From: Glaciibacter superstes DSM 21135
GTDB lineage: Bacteria > Actinomycetota > Actinomycetes > Actinomycetales > Microbacteriaceae
Direction: 5' to 3'
DNA: 64,000 nucleotides
Assembly: GCF_000421145.1 (NCBI RefSeq)
Contig: NZ_ATWH01000001.1
Span: 62,001 to 126,000 of the forward strand
The notes under the pieces are model-generated. The model had not been told where the DNA came from and ran no database searches. It worked only from the letters and a program-made list of their open reading frames with translations. Each line of letters opens with the position of its first letter. Within the stretch, counting starts at the first letter, position 1. Positions 45,814 to 56,045 of this stretch are shown here, piece by piece. Both the position numbers and the translations under genes were made by a program.

Positions 45814-46671
45814 CTATCGCACGGCGACAGGTCGGCCGCTCGCGAGAATGGTGCGGATGACCTCGATGCACAGCGGCATCCGCTCGAGAACCTGCTTGTA
45901 GCGAAATCGGTGCCAGCGATATCCCAGGAGGATGAGCTCCGCATCCCGACTGGTGTCTTCGTCCCTGTCGGCTTCCTCGTCGTGCCACTCGGCGCTGTCG
46001 AGTTCGATCACGAGCCAGCCATCGATCAAGACATCGACGTGGCCGACACGCGTCACGTGCACCTGTATCTGCACGTTCCATCCTTCCGCCTCAGCGGCGA
46101 CACGGAGGAGCGTCTCCAGTCCCGACTGTGCGTTTCCTCGAACTCGGGACTTGAGCCGGCGCAAGCGTCGCGGGAGAACGTCGAAGAGCTCAGCCAGTTG
46201 CGCAGGTCTCAGCAAACCCTTGTTCAGCGCGCTGTCGAAGGAGGCGATCACATCTGCTTCTTCTCCGATCCTCGCGAACTGCACGAGCGAGTCGGCGACA
46301 GACATCCGCCAGTTTCTGTCGCTGTGGTTGGGAAAGCGTTCGCGCACCCACAATCGGTGTTCACCTGAGCGGAGCGGGTCGGTGCGCGGGGAATGCTGCG
46401 GCATACCGACCCACAGACCTGCGGTGCGGGTGACCCACACTCCGTGGTCGGCGAGCGCTGACGCTGCTGCGAGCCGTCCGCCGAGTGCGGCCGAACGCAG
46501 TGCCGAGGGGCTCGCTCCAGGGTGGGCCAGCCAAGTCCGACCGATGGGGAAGAGCTTCCGGTCGACAATGAGGCGCCCGAGATCGCTCCGTGAATAGCCA
46601 AGCTCACACAGTTGCGAACGCCGAGCCAGGTTGCCGAAGCGGATCATGTCGTGGCCAATTATGCGCAGCAT
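45814..46671 (-). CDS. DUF559-type endonuclease-fold protein with AbiEi-like N-terminus
   Basis: About 285 aa from ATG 46671; GTG 46719 and ATG 46647 are alternatives and none has a strong ribosome site. The N-terminal 60 residues (LARRSQLCELGYSRSDLGRLIVDRKLFPIGRTWLA) look like the wHTH of AbiEi-type proteins. The C-terminal VGHVDVLIDGWLVIELDSAEWHDEEADRDEDTSRDAELILLGYRWHRF is a DUF559/Vsr-like nuclease fold with the D...E-x-D pattern. Such proteins are common in Actinobacteria; a defence or repair role is suspected but unproven. Confidence 0.82.
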   Translation of the reverse strand: MLRIIGHDMIRFGNLARRSQLCELGYSRSDLGRLIVDRKLFPIGRTWLAHPGASPSALRSAALGGRLAAASALADHGVWVTRTAGLWVGMPQHSPRTDPLRSGEHRLWVRERFPNHSDRNWRMSVADSLVQFARIGEEADVIASFDSALNKGLLRPAQLAELFDVLPRRLRRLKSRVRGNAQSGLETLLRVAAEAEGWNVQIQVHVTRVGHVDVLIDGWLVIELDSAEWHDEEADRDEDTSRDAELILLGYRWHRFRYKQVLERMPLCIEVIRTILASGRPVAVR

Positions 46672-46895
46672 CCGACGATTCTGTCCGGATGCGGTGTTGG
46701 CCAGGCTCAGCCTGCCCACAATTGTGGAAAGCGTCGACGTGAGCCGTCTGTGGAGGAAGCGACTCAGAGTAGGAAAAGTCTCGCGTGAGAGCGCGATCCA
46801 TCCAACGCGCAGAATCTCCTACGCAGCGCATGGCTGACACAGCGCGCGGCTGGCAAGGCGCTCAGGCGTGGCATGTTGGTGAGGCGCGTGGGCAG

Positions 46896-47060
46896 CTAGT
46901 TGGTGAGGATGCCGTAGAGCCCGGTGCCGATGAAGTACAGCGCGATCCCGAGAGTGACCACCCACATCACGATGCGCGTCGTCGACGGGCCCTGCTTGCC
47001 ATCCTTGCCGTTTTTCTTCGGGTTGCCCGGCTCGAGTTCATCCTTCGGGAGAAAGCTCAT
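46896..47060 (-). CDS. Small membrane protein coupled to lysS
   Basis: 54 aa, ATG 47060, stop TAG 46896-46898. The first 29 residues are polar (MSFLPKDELEPGNPKKNGKD...), followed by one helix (IVMWVVTLGIALYFIGTGLYGIL). It starts 6 bp after the lysS stop and is preceded by GGCCGTG, so translation is probably coupled to lysS. The compact, clean N-terminal-polar/C-terminal-helix layout supports a real gene. No family name known. Confidence 0.75.
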   Translation of the reverse strand: MSFLPKDELEPGNPKKNGKDGKQGPSTTRIVMWVVTLGIALYFIGTGLYGILTN

Positions 47061-47066
47061 CACGGC

Positions 47067-48644
<1,578 letters not shown>

Positions 48645-48720
48645 ACTTCTCCGTTGGCCGGAATCGAGCGGACACTGCCGTCGGTTCCGGTTCGTGTTGG
48701 GGCTAGTTGCTGTGGACTGG

Positions 48721-49716
48721 TTATTCGTGAGGTGCTGCTGCTGCTGGGGTGAGGTCGAGTTCGGCGTTGTCGATCAGCCTTGTGGTACCGACGGTCGCGG
48801 CCACCAGCATCCTGGCCGGCCCGCGATGGTCGCCTTCGACCGGCAGGAATGTCGCCGGGTCGACGGCTTCGAGATAGTCCAGCTTAACCAACGGTTGCTG
48901 AGCGATCAGTGCGCGTGCCGCTTCGATGGCAGCATTCGCACCGTTCGAGGCGACGGATGCCGCGGCCACGAGACCGGCGGATAAGGCGCGTGCGCCCTCG
49001 CGCTGCGCATCGTCGAGGTACGTGTTCCGGCTGGAGAGCGCGAGCCCACCTGGTTCGCGTACGGTCTCGACGACCTCGACCGACACCTCCAGGTTGAGCT
49101 CGGTGGCCATGCGCTGCACGAGGAAGACCTGCTGGGCGTCCTTCTGGCCGAACATCACCACGTCAGGGGTGACGATGTTCAGGAGTTTCGCGACAACCGT
49201 GAGCATCCCGTCGAAGTGATCGGGGCGGGCCGCACCTTCGTAGAGTGTTCCGACGTGACCGGCGGAGACCCTGGTCTCCGTCTTTCCGCCTGGGTACATC
49301 TCTCGAGCGCTCGGCGCGAAGACCAGCGACACGCCCAGCACGGCGAGCGCTTCGACGTCGGATTCGAGCGTTCTCGGGTAGGTGCCGAGATCTTCGCCTG
49401 CATTGAACTGCAGCGGGTTCACGAAGATCGACACGACGACGATGTCACCGAGTTCTCTGGCGCGCTTGACCAGAGCGAGGTGGCCGTCATGGAGTGCGCC
49501 CATCGTCGGCACCAGGATGACGTTCACGTCGCCGCCGACCGCGGCAGAGTGCTGCCGGGCGAGGCAAAGTTGGTCGCGCAGCCCGGCGATGGTGGTCACG
49601 ACGTCGGGGCGCGCATCGATGCTGTTCTCGAGCGTGCCGTTGGGTGGCGCGCCGTTGCCGCGGGCTCGGTTTGAATGCGCAGCGTGCGCAGCGGGGGTTG
49701 AGTGCAGGTCGGTCAC
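48721..49716 (-). CDS. panC: Pantothenate synthetase (pantoate--beta-alanine ligase)
   Basis: 331 aa. After a 40-residue low-complexity N-terminus comes the HIGH-type block VILVPTMGALHDGHLALV, then VVVSIFVNPLQFNAGEDLGTYPR, DVVMFGQKDAQQVFLV and ALSSRNTYLDDAQR (KMSKS-equivalent SSRN). PanC joins pantoate to beta-alanine with ATP on the way to coenzyme A. Its ATG overlaps the stop of the DUF2520 gene by 4 bp. panB and panD are not in the window. Confidence 0.97.
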   Translation of the reverse strand: MTDLHSTPAAHAAHSNRARGNGAPPNGTLENSIDARPDVVTTIAGLRDQLCLARQHSAAVGGDVNVILVPTMGALHDGHLALVKRARELGDIVVVSIFVNPLQFNAGEDLGTYPRTLESDVEALAVLGVSLVFAPSAREMYPGGKTETRVSAGHVGTLYEGAARPDHFDGMLTVVAKLLNIVTPDVVMFGQKDAQQVFLVQRMATELNLEVSVEVVETVREPGGLALSSRNTYLDDAQREGARALSAGLVAAASVASNGANAAIEAARALIAQQPLVKLDYLEAVDPATFLPVEGDHRGPARMLVAATVGTTRLIDNAELDLTPAAAAPHE

Positions 49717-50492
49717 TGGTTCTCCGGGTCGGTCGGGTGCACAGGAGGGGTTTCGCCGGCGCCGCCGGTTTCGGCCAGGTCAGCGAGGAGGGACAGGTCG
49801 ATGGCATCCGGGCTGGCGCGGGAAAGAGCGTCTTCCATGGCGGAACGCACCAGTGGCCCGATCACGGCGCCCGGGCTCTCAACGCCGATGCGCTCGAGGA
49901 TTGCGGAGGCCTGTTCGATGATCGAGGAGGAGAACGCGGTCGCTGTCTCGATGGCTTCGGCGTAACTCTCGCGATCTTCTTCGGCGACGATCACCGGCTC
50001 GCCCCCCATCTCGACAACGAGCGCCTGGCCGATGGGAAGCACCGGGGTGGGCGCTGTGACGGCGAAATAGCTGGCCGCCAGCCGCGGGAGATCCATGCTT
50101 GTGCCGGTGAACGTCATCGCCGGATGAATGGCGAGGGGAATGGCGCCACCGGCAAGGGCGGGTGCCAGCACGCTCGTTCCGAACCGCGCAGAGGTATGCA
50201 GAACCAGCTGCCCTGGGCGCCACGTGCCGGTGGCAGCGAGCCCGGCAACCAGACTGGCGAGTTCGTGGTCTGGCACGGCGAGGATCACCAGTTCGCTGCG
50301 CTCGACGATCTGAGGCACGGTCAGTACGGGCACCGCAGGGAGGATTGCCTCTGCACGATCTCGGCTCGCGTGGGAGATGGCGGAGATTCCGATGACGGCG
50401 TGGCCGGCTCCCGCGAGAGCGGCACCGAGGATCGGGCCGACCCGGCCGGCTCCCACGATTCCGACGCCCAGGCGCCCCGGCCGCGCGGTCAC
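49713..50492 (-). CDS. Rossmann-fold protein with DUF2520 domain
   Basis: 259 aa. The dinucleotide site GVGIVGAGRVGPILGAAL lies at residues 9-26. The second half is the helical DUF2520 domain (IHPAMTFTGTSMDLPRL and EDRESYAEAIETATAFSSSIIEQASAIL). In Actinobacteria this gene is nearly always placed directly before panC and has been proposed as a ketopantoate-reductase-like enzyme; that activity is an inference. It overlaps both neighbours by 4 bp. Confidence 0.9.
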   Translation of the reverse strand: MTARPGRLGVGIVGAGRVGPILGAALAGAGHAVIGISAISHASRDRAEAILPAVPVLTVPQIVERSELVILAVPDHELASLVAGLAATGTWRPGQLVLHTSARFGTSVLAPALAGGAIPLAIHPAMTFTGTSMDLPRLAASYFAVTAPTPVLPIGQALVVEMGGEPVIVAEEDRESYAEAIETATAFSSSIIEQASAILERIGVESPGAVIGPLVRSAMEDALSRASPDAIDLSLLADLAETGGAGETPPVHPTDPENQ

Positions 50493-52282
50493 GGTGTCGG
50501 CCGTTCGTCAGGCACCGGCTCGTCGGATGCCGTAGGAACGGCGGCAGCGTACCCATTCCAGCGATGGCTGGTGTCGAGGTTCGCCGACTCGACGGCGCCG
50601 GCACTCACGCGCTCGAGCAGGCGCGAAGCCTCATCGACGTCGACGACGCTGAGCGACGCGCTGACCGGTCCGGTAACCGTGTGCAGGCGCGCGGAGGCGA
50701 GCCGCAGCATCCGTTGGATGGGACCCTGCTCGATGCCGACGCTTTGCAGCCTCGCCAGCGGAACCAGGATCAGGTCGCGGGAGATGACGCCGCGACGAAG
50801 CACCGCCACCCCGTCAGAGACCGTGTAGCCGGTGCGGCGCCAGGTGAACGGGCGCAGCCAGATCGCACGGCGCGGGGCATTGGTGAAGCCGTCGTCGCCG
50901 CCCGGTGAGATCATGCCGCGTTCGATCAACGATTGCTGCGCCTGGCCGCCGTACTCGGGGAGGATCAGCTCAAGCACCTTGCCGACGTCGGCGCGAGTGC
51001 CGACCGGGAGGGTGGTCGTCGAGGCCTGCCCGGCCGCGCCCTGGTTGGTCGAGTGACCGGCCTTGTTGATGCGGATCTGCCACCAGCCGAATGGCCGCCA
51101 GATCAGCGGCTGGGAAACCTGGATGGCGTGGATGCGTCCGGGCGGGAGCGTCTCATTGCTCGTTGAGAGCAGCCCGAAACCGACGCGCACACCGTCAGTG
51201 GTGCCGGCAATGCTGTATCGCAGCGACTTCGTGAAGCGGGAGATGTAGTAACCGATGCTGGCGATAACGCCGGGGAAGATGGCGAACAGGATCCAGCCGG
51301 TGGCGCCCGTGGAGAAGGCGATGACCAGCCCGATGACGGCGAGGACCACAAACACCGTGAAGCCGCTGAACACTATCGAGCCGATCAGTCTGGCCGGCGG
51401 GATCGTGACGACGGACTCCGGCGGAGCTGCGTCTGGGTCGAGTTCAGGGGCCAGGAAGTCGTGCACACGGTCGGTGGCGAATCCACCGATTCCGGATGCC
51501 GCTGCCGCGACCCTGCCTCCGGTGGCGTTGGGTTCGCCGGCGCCAACTGCGTCTGGCGCGACGGAACCGTCGGCGATTGTCTGGTCGGCGATTGTCTGGT
51601 CGGCGCCGACCTGCGCGGCACCTGCCTGCCCGGTGCCGATCTGGCTGCCGGCCTGCCCACGGACTGTTGCCGAGTCATCCGGCCGTCTGGCGCCAGAGGC
51701 GAGTCGCAGGATGTCACGGCGCAGGTCATCCGCCAGCGACGATTTCAGGTAGGCGAGCTGCACGTTCGCATCCTGACCGGCGACGCTGACTTCGAGTTTT
51801 GCCGCGCCGATCAGGCGGGGGATCAGCGAACGCACGATGTTGACGCCCTGGATTCGGTCGAGCCGCGCCTTGCGGTTCGACCGGAAAAGCAGCCCGCTTC
51901 GCACCTCGACCGCTTCCTTATTCACTCGGAAGGTGTGCATGCGCCAGCCGAAGTAGAAGGCGACCAGGATGAGCACAAGCACCGCGGCGATGGCGAGTAG
52001 CACCCAGCCGACAGTGCCGCTCTCGTAGATGCGGTCGATCGGGTCGCCGCCGTAGCGAGGCACGTTGAAGAAGAACTCAAGCAGTCGCTCGCGCAGGTTC
52101 GCGATCACGAAGCCGAGGATGGCGAACACGAAGATGCCGCCGCGTAGCAACGGCGTAGCCGGGTGCAACCGGTGCCATTCACCATCTGCGAGTGATGACT
52201 CGGGGAGCCGCGTCATCGCGCCCGCCGGCGGTGTGCCGTCGGGAGGAACGTCGGACTGCCCGGGTGCGGGCTCCTGGCTCAC
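50489..52282 (-). CDS. Large PH-domain (bPH2/YdbT-like) membrane protein
   Basis: 597 aa. A first helix pair (residues about 45-65 and 90-112) is followed by a bPH2 domain (FRVNKEAVEVRSGLLFRSNRKARLDRIQGVNIVRSLIPRLIGAAKLEV). A low-complexity Gln/Ala/Asp insert (ADQTIADQTIADGS) with a 15-bp DNA repeat comes next, then a second helix pair (IVFSGFTVFVVLAVIGLVIAF ...) and two further PH modules (GFGLLSTSNETLPPGRIHAIQVSQPLIWRPFGWW and LQSVGIEQGPIQRML). It overlaps the smaller PH gene by 4 bp; both resemble the YdbS-YdbT pair. Role unknown. Confidence 0.9.
   Translation of the reverse strand: MSQEPAPGQSDVPPDGTPPAGAMTRLPESSLADGEWHRLHPATPLLRGGIFVFAILGFVIANLRERLLEFFFNVPRYGGDPIDRIYESGTVGWVLLAIAAVLVLILVAFYFGWRMHTFRVNKEAVEVRSGLLFRSNRKARLDRIQGVNIVRSLIPRLIGAAKLEVSVAGQDANVQLAYLKSSLADDLRRDILRLASGARRPDDSATVRGQAGSQIGTGQAGAAQVGADQTIADQTIADGSVAPDAVGAGEPNATGGRVAAAASGIGGFATDRVHDFLAPELDPDAAPPESVVTIPPARLIGSIVFSGFTVFVVLAVIGLVIAFSTGATGWILFAIFPGVIASIGYYISRFTKSLRYSIAGTTDGVRVGFGLLSTSNETLPPGRIHAIQVSQPLIWRPFGWWQIRINKAGHSTNQGAAGQASTTTLPVGTRADVGKVLELILPEYGGQAQQSLIERGMISPGGDDGFTNAPRRAIWLRPFTWRRTGYTVSDGVAVLRRGVISRDLILVPLARLQSVGIEQGPIQRMLRLASARLHTVTGPVSASLSVVDVDEASRLLERVSAGAVESANLDTSHRWNGYAAAVPTASDEPVPDERPTP
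51569..51605. repeat. 15-bp in-frame tandem repeat in the large PH gene
   Basis: GTCGGCGATTGTCTG occurs at 51569 and 51584, followed by a third partial unit GTCGGCGCC. It encodes the ADQTI repeat in the linker. Confidence 0.8.
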
Positions 52283-52833
52283 AGTCCCGCCCGGCGGCTT
52301 TCGGCCAGTTCGACGAGTCGGTCGCGAAGACCATCGGCCTCGGATTCCGGCAAGCCGGGGATCGACACACCAGTCGATGCGGCCGCCGTAACAAATTTGA
52401 GATCGGCGAGGCCGAGCCAGCGCGCAACCGGACCGCGCGTGATGTCGACCAGCTGCATCCGTCCGTATGGCACGGACACAAACCGCTGGAACATGATGCC
52501 GCGCCGAAAGAGCAGGTCATCTGCACGCAGCTGATAGCCGATCGAACGCACGCGGCGAGGCTCGAGCACCACCGTCACGAGGCAGATGAGCACGATCGCC
52601 CCGCCCACCCAGGCGGCCCATAGCTGATCCCAGACCAGCCACATGACGCAGGTGATCGCTGCGACGACGAGCGTGAAGATAATGGTTCCGACAATCTCGA
52701 CGACCAGATACTTCGGAGAAACGCGCTTCCACTCGCCGACGTTCGGCAGGTTGAGGCGCCCGTCGGCTTGGGTCTGCTGCCCAGCACTGTTCTGTTCAGC
52801 ACTGTTCTGTTCAGCACTGTTCTGTTCAGACAC
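52279..52833 (-). CDS. Small PH-domain (YdbS-like) membrane protein
   Basis: 184 aa from GTG 52833, which overlaps the stop of the DUF3180 gene. The N-terminus is SEQN(SAEQN)3-like, from a 15-bp DNA repeat. Two helices (residues about 45-88, VEIVGTIIFTLVVAAITCVMWLVWDQLWAAWVGGAIVLICLVTVV) precede the bPH2 domain (IGYQLRADDLLFRRGIMFQRFVSVPYGRMQLVDITRGPVARWLGLADLKFVT). It is the partner of the larger PH protein. Function unknown. Confidence 0.9.
   Translation of the reverse strand: MSEQNSAEQNSAEQNSAGQQTQADGRLNLPNVGEWKRVSPKYLVVEIVGTIIFTLVVAAITCVMWLVWDQLWAAWVGGAIVLICLVTVVLEPRRVRSIGYQLRADDLLFRRGIMFQRFVSVPYGRMQLVDITRGPVARWLGLADLKFVTAAASTGVSIPGLPESEADGLRDRLVELAESRRAGL
52783..52827. repeat. 15-bp tandem repeat at the 5' end of the small PH gene
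   Basis: Three exact copies of AGCACTGTTCTGTTC (52783, 52798, 52813). Read on the minus strand it gives the repeated peptide NSAEQ. Confidence 0.95.
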
Positions 52834-53296
52834 GTGCTTCTCCCGGCTCCTGGTTGTCATCATCGGGCGGCAGCGTGCAGAAGTGCTCCGCAACCAAGCC
52901 CCCGGCGAGAAGCGCCGCTGCTCCGAGCGCAGCACCGATCGCCAACCATAACGATGCTACTGCCGGCACCACCGACCTGGTGAGGATGTACGCCACGATG
53001 CCGAGCGCTGCGCCGAAAAGCAGCATCCCTGCGAGACTGCAGGCCTTCGCCAGCACGGCGATCCGCATGGCAACGAACGGGTCGATCCGCCTCTTGCCGC
53101 TGCTCTTGGTCATCTGCCGGATCGGCCACGCGAAAAGCACAACGATCACGCCAATTGCCAGGAGCGTGACCGGCAACGTCACTGGCGGCACAAAAATAGG
53201 GGCACCGGATGCTGCGGCCGCGAGTTCGAGCAGGAAACCGACCACGAGCCCCAGAAGCCCAATCGCGATGAGTGGTGTCGGATGCGAGCGCTTCAT
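52826..53296 (-). CDS. DUF3180 family membrane protein
   Basis: 156 aa from ATG 53296 (MKRSHPTPLIAIGLLGLVVG). Four helices: about 8-28, 38-60, 85-108 and 115-138. The linker RQMTKSSGKRRIDPFVAMRIAVLAKACSLAGMLL is characteristic of DUF3180, an actinobacterial family placed next to folK. The gene's start overlaps the folK stop by 4 bp. Function unknown. Confidence 0.92.
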   Translation of the reverse strand: MKRSHPTPLIAIGLLGLVVGFLLELAAAASGAPIFVPPVTLPVTLLAIGVIVVLFAWPIRQMTKSSGKRRIDPFVAMRIAVLAKACSLAGMLLFGAALGIVAYILTRSVVPAVASLWLAIGAALGAAALLAGGLVAEHFCTLPPDDDNQEPGEARV

Positions 53297-54087
53297 CGGC
53301 CACCGCCACTGGTCGACTCCGGGTTTGCTGACGCCGGGTGCGCCGACGCAGGGTGCGCTGACGCCGCGGGTGCTGTCGGCACGGTTGCCGGCGTGTGCGG
53401 GGTAACGGTGTTCTCGATCTGGCCGAGCAGGTCGGCGACCGGGCCTCGGCCGGTAAGCGCGGCGTCTGGGTCGAGCTGGAGCCACGGCGCGAGAACGAAG
53501 TCGCGCTCGGCGGCCCGCGGGTGCGGGAGCGTGAGCGTGAGTCGGTCGTCATTCTGCACGATATCGCCAAAGCTCACGATGTCGATGTCAAGGGTGCGGT
53601 CGCCCCAGCGTTCGGTGCGAACGCGGCCGTGCTGGTTCTCGATGCCATTGACCGCGTCGAGTAGCGCGTCGGGTTCGCCCTGGTAGCGCACGGTGACCAC
53701 CATGTTGAGGTAGGCGGGGGCATCGTGATCGACGCCGGTGAGTTTCACGGCAGCCGATTCGAAGACCGCGGAGACGCCGGTGAGCTCGAGGCCGGCGAGC
53801 TCGGCGATGTTCCGCACAGCGTCGGCAAGGGTGCGTTCGCGGTCGCCGAGGTTGCTGCCGAGCGCGAGCACGGCATCCGTGCCCTGATCGTCGGCGTGAA
53901 AGGACGCAATACGCGCCGTTTCGGCCGGCTGCGTTTCGGCCGCATGGCGAGCACTTTGTGACCCCCCAGGCGGCTGCGGCAGCGGCCGGGCGGGCAGCGG
54001 CCGGGCGGGCAGCGGCCGGGCGGGCTGCGACGGGGCAGGAGCCGAGGCTGGTGCCATCCGCACGTTGGGTTTAGGGATCGGACTCAT
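53293..54087 (-). CDS. folK: HPPK, 2-amino-4-hydroxy-6-hydroxymethyldihydropteridine pyrophosphokinase
   Basis: 264 aa from ATG 54087, overlapping the folB stop (ATGA). The HPPK core is residues about 60-220: AVLALGSNLGDRERTLADAV, VYLNMVV-like APAYLNMVVTVRY, ERWGDRTLDIDIVSFG and LPHPRAAERDFVLAPW (all substrate and Mg-ATP residues in place). It transfers pyrophosphate to the pterin before dihydropteroate synthesis. Both ends carry repeat-derived extensions: PLPAR repeats at the N-terminus (15-bp DNA unit) and SAHPA repeats at the C-terminus. Confidence 0.95.
   Translation of the reverse strand: MSPIPKPNVRMAPASAPAPSQPARPLPARPLPARPLPQPPGGSQSARHAAETQPAETARIASFHADDQGTDAVLALGSNLGDRERTLADAVRNIAELAGLELTGVSAVFESAAVKLTGVDHDAPAYLNMVVTVRYQGEPDALLDAVNGIENQHGRVRTERWGDRTLDIDIVSFGDIVQNDDRLTLTLPHPRAAERDFVLAPWLQLDPDAALTGRGPVADLLGQIENTVTPHTPATVPTAPAASAHPASAHPASANPESTSGGGR
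53978..54022. repeat. 15-bp tandem repeat at the 5' end of folK
   Basis: Three copies of GGCAGCGGCCGGGCG start at 53978, 53993 and 54008; they encode the PLPAR repeats of the FolK N-terminal extension. Confidence 0.95.
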
Positions 54088-54551
54088 GCCCGACCCTGAC
54101 CGGCACGATCGCATACGGCACGACCCTGTACGGCACGATCGCGTACGATCTGCACCGCGACATCCGTGAACGGCACCTCGATGGGCGCCTGCGGCTTGTG
54201 CACGGTGACTTGCACCCGCTGGGCCGCAGCGTGGGCGAGTACAACCGCGGCGATGCGCTCAGCGACCGTTTCGATCAGGTCGACGGGGTCACGGCGCACG
54301 GCGTCGGCGACCTCAATGGCGAGCTCACCGTAGTGGATGGTCTCTGCGACGTCGTCACTGCCGGCGGGCCCCGCGAGGTCGAGCCAGACGGTGACGTCGA
54401 TCACGAAGTCCTGGCCGTTCTCACGCTCGAAGTCATAGACACCGTGGTGCGCGTTGACTCGCAGCCCGGTGAGGGTGATCGAGTCGTTACTGATCGAGTC
54501 GTTGCTGACGGCATCGGTACTGATCGGCTGCGTGCCGAGGTCGCTGGTCAT
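54084..54551 (-). CDS. folB: Dihydroneopterin aldolase
   Basis: 155 aa. The FolB core is ITLTGLRVNAHHGVYDFERENGQDFVIDVTVWLDLAG (catalytic region HGVYDFER), VAETIHYGELAIEVAD and DLIETVAERIAAVVL, ending in VTVHKPQAPI. It converts dihydroneopterin to the hydroxymethyl pterin used by FolK. The N-terminus has a SND(S)I repeat and the C-terminus an irregular Asp/Arg/Ala/Gly tail (RAVQGRAVCDRAGQGRA) from short DNA repeats that run into the folK start. It overlaps folP and folK by 4 bp each. Confidence 0.95.
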   Translation of the reverse strand: MTSDLGTQPISTDAVSNDSISNDSITLTGLRVNAHHGVYDFERENGQDFVIDVTVWLDLAGPAGSDDVAETIHYGELAIEVADAVRRDPVDLIETVAERIAAVVLAHAAAQRVQVTVHKPQAPIEVPFTDVAVQIVRDRAVQGRAVCDRAGQGRA

Positions 54552-55390
54552 GGTTCCATTCTCGCGGACTCTGCGGACTCTGCGGACTCTGCGGCGCGTG
54601 CCGATTCCACTTCGTTCACCACGGCGAGCGCGGTTCGGGTTGCCGCCACGTCATGCACCCGAACCGCCCAGGCACCGGCCTGCGCTGCGAGCACGCTGAC
54701 CACCGCCGTCGGCAGGTCACGATCAGCCAGCGTCGCACCCACCGGAAGCACGTCGGCCAGGAATCGCTTTCGGGACGCCCCGACCATGACCGGGAGGCCG
54801 AGTTCGTCGAACGCGCCGAGATGGGCGAGCACTCTCCAGTTGTGACCGGCGTTCTTGGCAAACCCCAGCCCGGGGTCGAGCACGAGCTGTTCGCGCGAGA
54901 TTCCGGCAGCGCTGAGCGCGTCGACCCTGGCGGCCAGCTCGTTCCGCACCTCTGCGACCACATCGTCGTAGACGGCAAGCGCGTCCATCTCGTGGGCGTG
55001 TCCCCGCCAGTGCATGGCGATATAGGTCAGCCCGGTTGCGGCGACGACGGATGCCATGGCCGGGTCGGCGAGGCCGCCAGAGACGTCGTTGATGATGGTC
55101 GCGCCTGCCTTCGTCGCAGCGAGGGCCGTTTCGGAGTTGAGGGTGTCGACACTCACGACGATGCCCTGCCTGGCGAGTTCCGTGATGACCGGCAGCACGC
55201 GCGCTTGCTCGTCGGCGGGCGACACCCGCGTCGCACCCGGCCTGGTGGACTCACCGCCGACGTCGATGATGTCTGCTCCCTGCTCGTGCAATTCGAGCGC
55301 GTGCTCGATCGCGGCATCCGTCGAAGCCCAACTGCCGCCGTCGCTGAAAGAGTCAGGGGTGACGTTCAGCACGCCCATGATCAGCGTCAT
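54548..55390 (-). CDS. folP: Dihydropteroate synthase
   Basis: 280 aa. Key blocks: IMGVLNVTPDSFSDGG, ADIIDVGGESTRPGATRV, ISVDTLNSE-like VSVDTLNSETA, IINDVSGG, YIAMHWRG, LVLDPGLGFAKNAGHNW and VGASRKRFL. It condenses p-aminobenzoate with the pterin pyrophosphate and is the sulfonamide target. The C-terminal ESAESAESAR comes from a 9-bp DNA repeat at the 3' end. It overlaps folE and folB by 4 bp. Confidence 0.97.
   Translation of the reverse strand: MTLIMGVLNVTPDSFSDGGSWASTDAAIEHALELHEQGADIIDVGGESTRPGATRVSPADEQARVLPVITELARQGIVVSVDTLNSETALAATKAGATIINDVSGGLADPAMASVVAATGLTYIAMHWRGHAHEMDALAVYDDVVAEVRNELAARVDALSAAGISREQLVLDPGLGFAKNAGHNWRVLAHLGAFDELGLPVMVGASRKRFLADVLPVGATLADRDLPTAVVSVLAAQAGAWAVRVHDVAATRTALAVVNEVESARAAESAESAESARMEP
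54564..54592. repeat. 9-bp tandem repeat at the 3' end of folP
   Basis: GCGGACTCT is repeated at 54564, 54573 and 54582 and partly at 54591, encoding (ES A)n at the FolP C-terminus. Confidence 0.9.
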
Positions 55391-56037
55391 GACGGGGACC
55401 CAGTCGAGCTGGTCGCACCGCCGCCGCGAGCGTCGGCACTCCCGCTTTCGGCGCTCCGGTTGTCGGCACTCAGTCCAGCACCGATCAGCGTCATCACCTC
55501 TGCCCTGGCGACCGGGTCGGTGTATGCCCCGCGGGTCGCCATCGTGACCGTTGAACTGGATCTCTGTCGCGACCCGCGTGACACGACGCAGCCGTGCACG
55601 GCGTCGAGTACCACGAGTACTCCCAGCGGCTCAAGACCGGTCTGGAGTGCGTCTGCGATCTCTTCGGTGAGGCGTTCCTGCATCTGCGGTCGGGCGGCGA
55701 GGGTCTCGATGACGGCAGGCAGTCGGCCGAGACCGACCACTCGGTCGTTCGGGAGATAGGCGACGTGTGCCGTGCCGAGGAACGGCAGCAGGTGGTGCTC
55801 GCACATCGACCGGAAGGCAATGTCGCGCAGCAGCACCAGTTCGCCGGTGTGATCGCCGACCGGAACGGTGCCCCGAAGCTCATCGAGCGGGTCAGCCTCG
55901 AGCCCTCCGAAGAACTCCGCATACGCCTCGGCCACGCGCCGCGGGGTCGACTCGAGTCCTGGCCGACCGGGGTCTTCGCCGATCGCAGCGAGTAGCTCGG
56001 CAACGGCTGCTTCGATGCGCGCCTGGTCGACTGCCAC
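55387..56037 (-). CDS. folE: GTP cyclohydrolase I
   Basis: 216 aa from GTG 56037 (VAVDQARIEAAVAELL), 9 bp after the ftsH stop; longer frames upstream run into ftsH. Motifs: GEDPGRPGLESTPRRVAEAY, MCEHHLLPFLGTAHVAYLPNDRVVGLGRL (zinc Cys and His), ERLTEEIADAL and HGCVVSRGSRQ. It makes dihydroneopterin triphosphate from GTP, the first step of folate synthesis. The C-terminus has a Ser/Gly/Ala-rich extension (SADNRSAESGSADARGGG). Confidence 0.96.
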   Translation of the reverse strand: MAVDQARIEAAVAELLAAIGEDPGRPGLESTPRRVAEAYAEFFGGLEADPLDELRGTVPVGDHTGELVLLRDIAFRSMCEHHLLPFLGTAHVAYLPNDRVVGLGRLPAVIETLAARPQMQERLTEEIADALQTGLEPLGVLVVLDAVHGCVVSRGSRQRSSSTVTMATRGAYTDPVARAEVMTLIGAGLSADNRSAESGSADARGGGATSSTGSPS

Positions 56038-56045
56038 GCGCTCGC

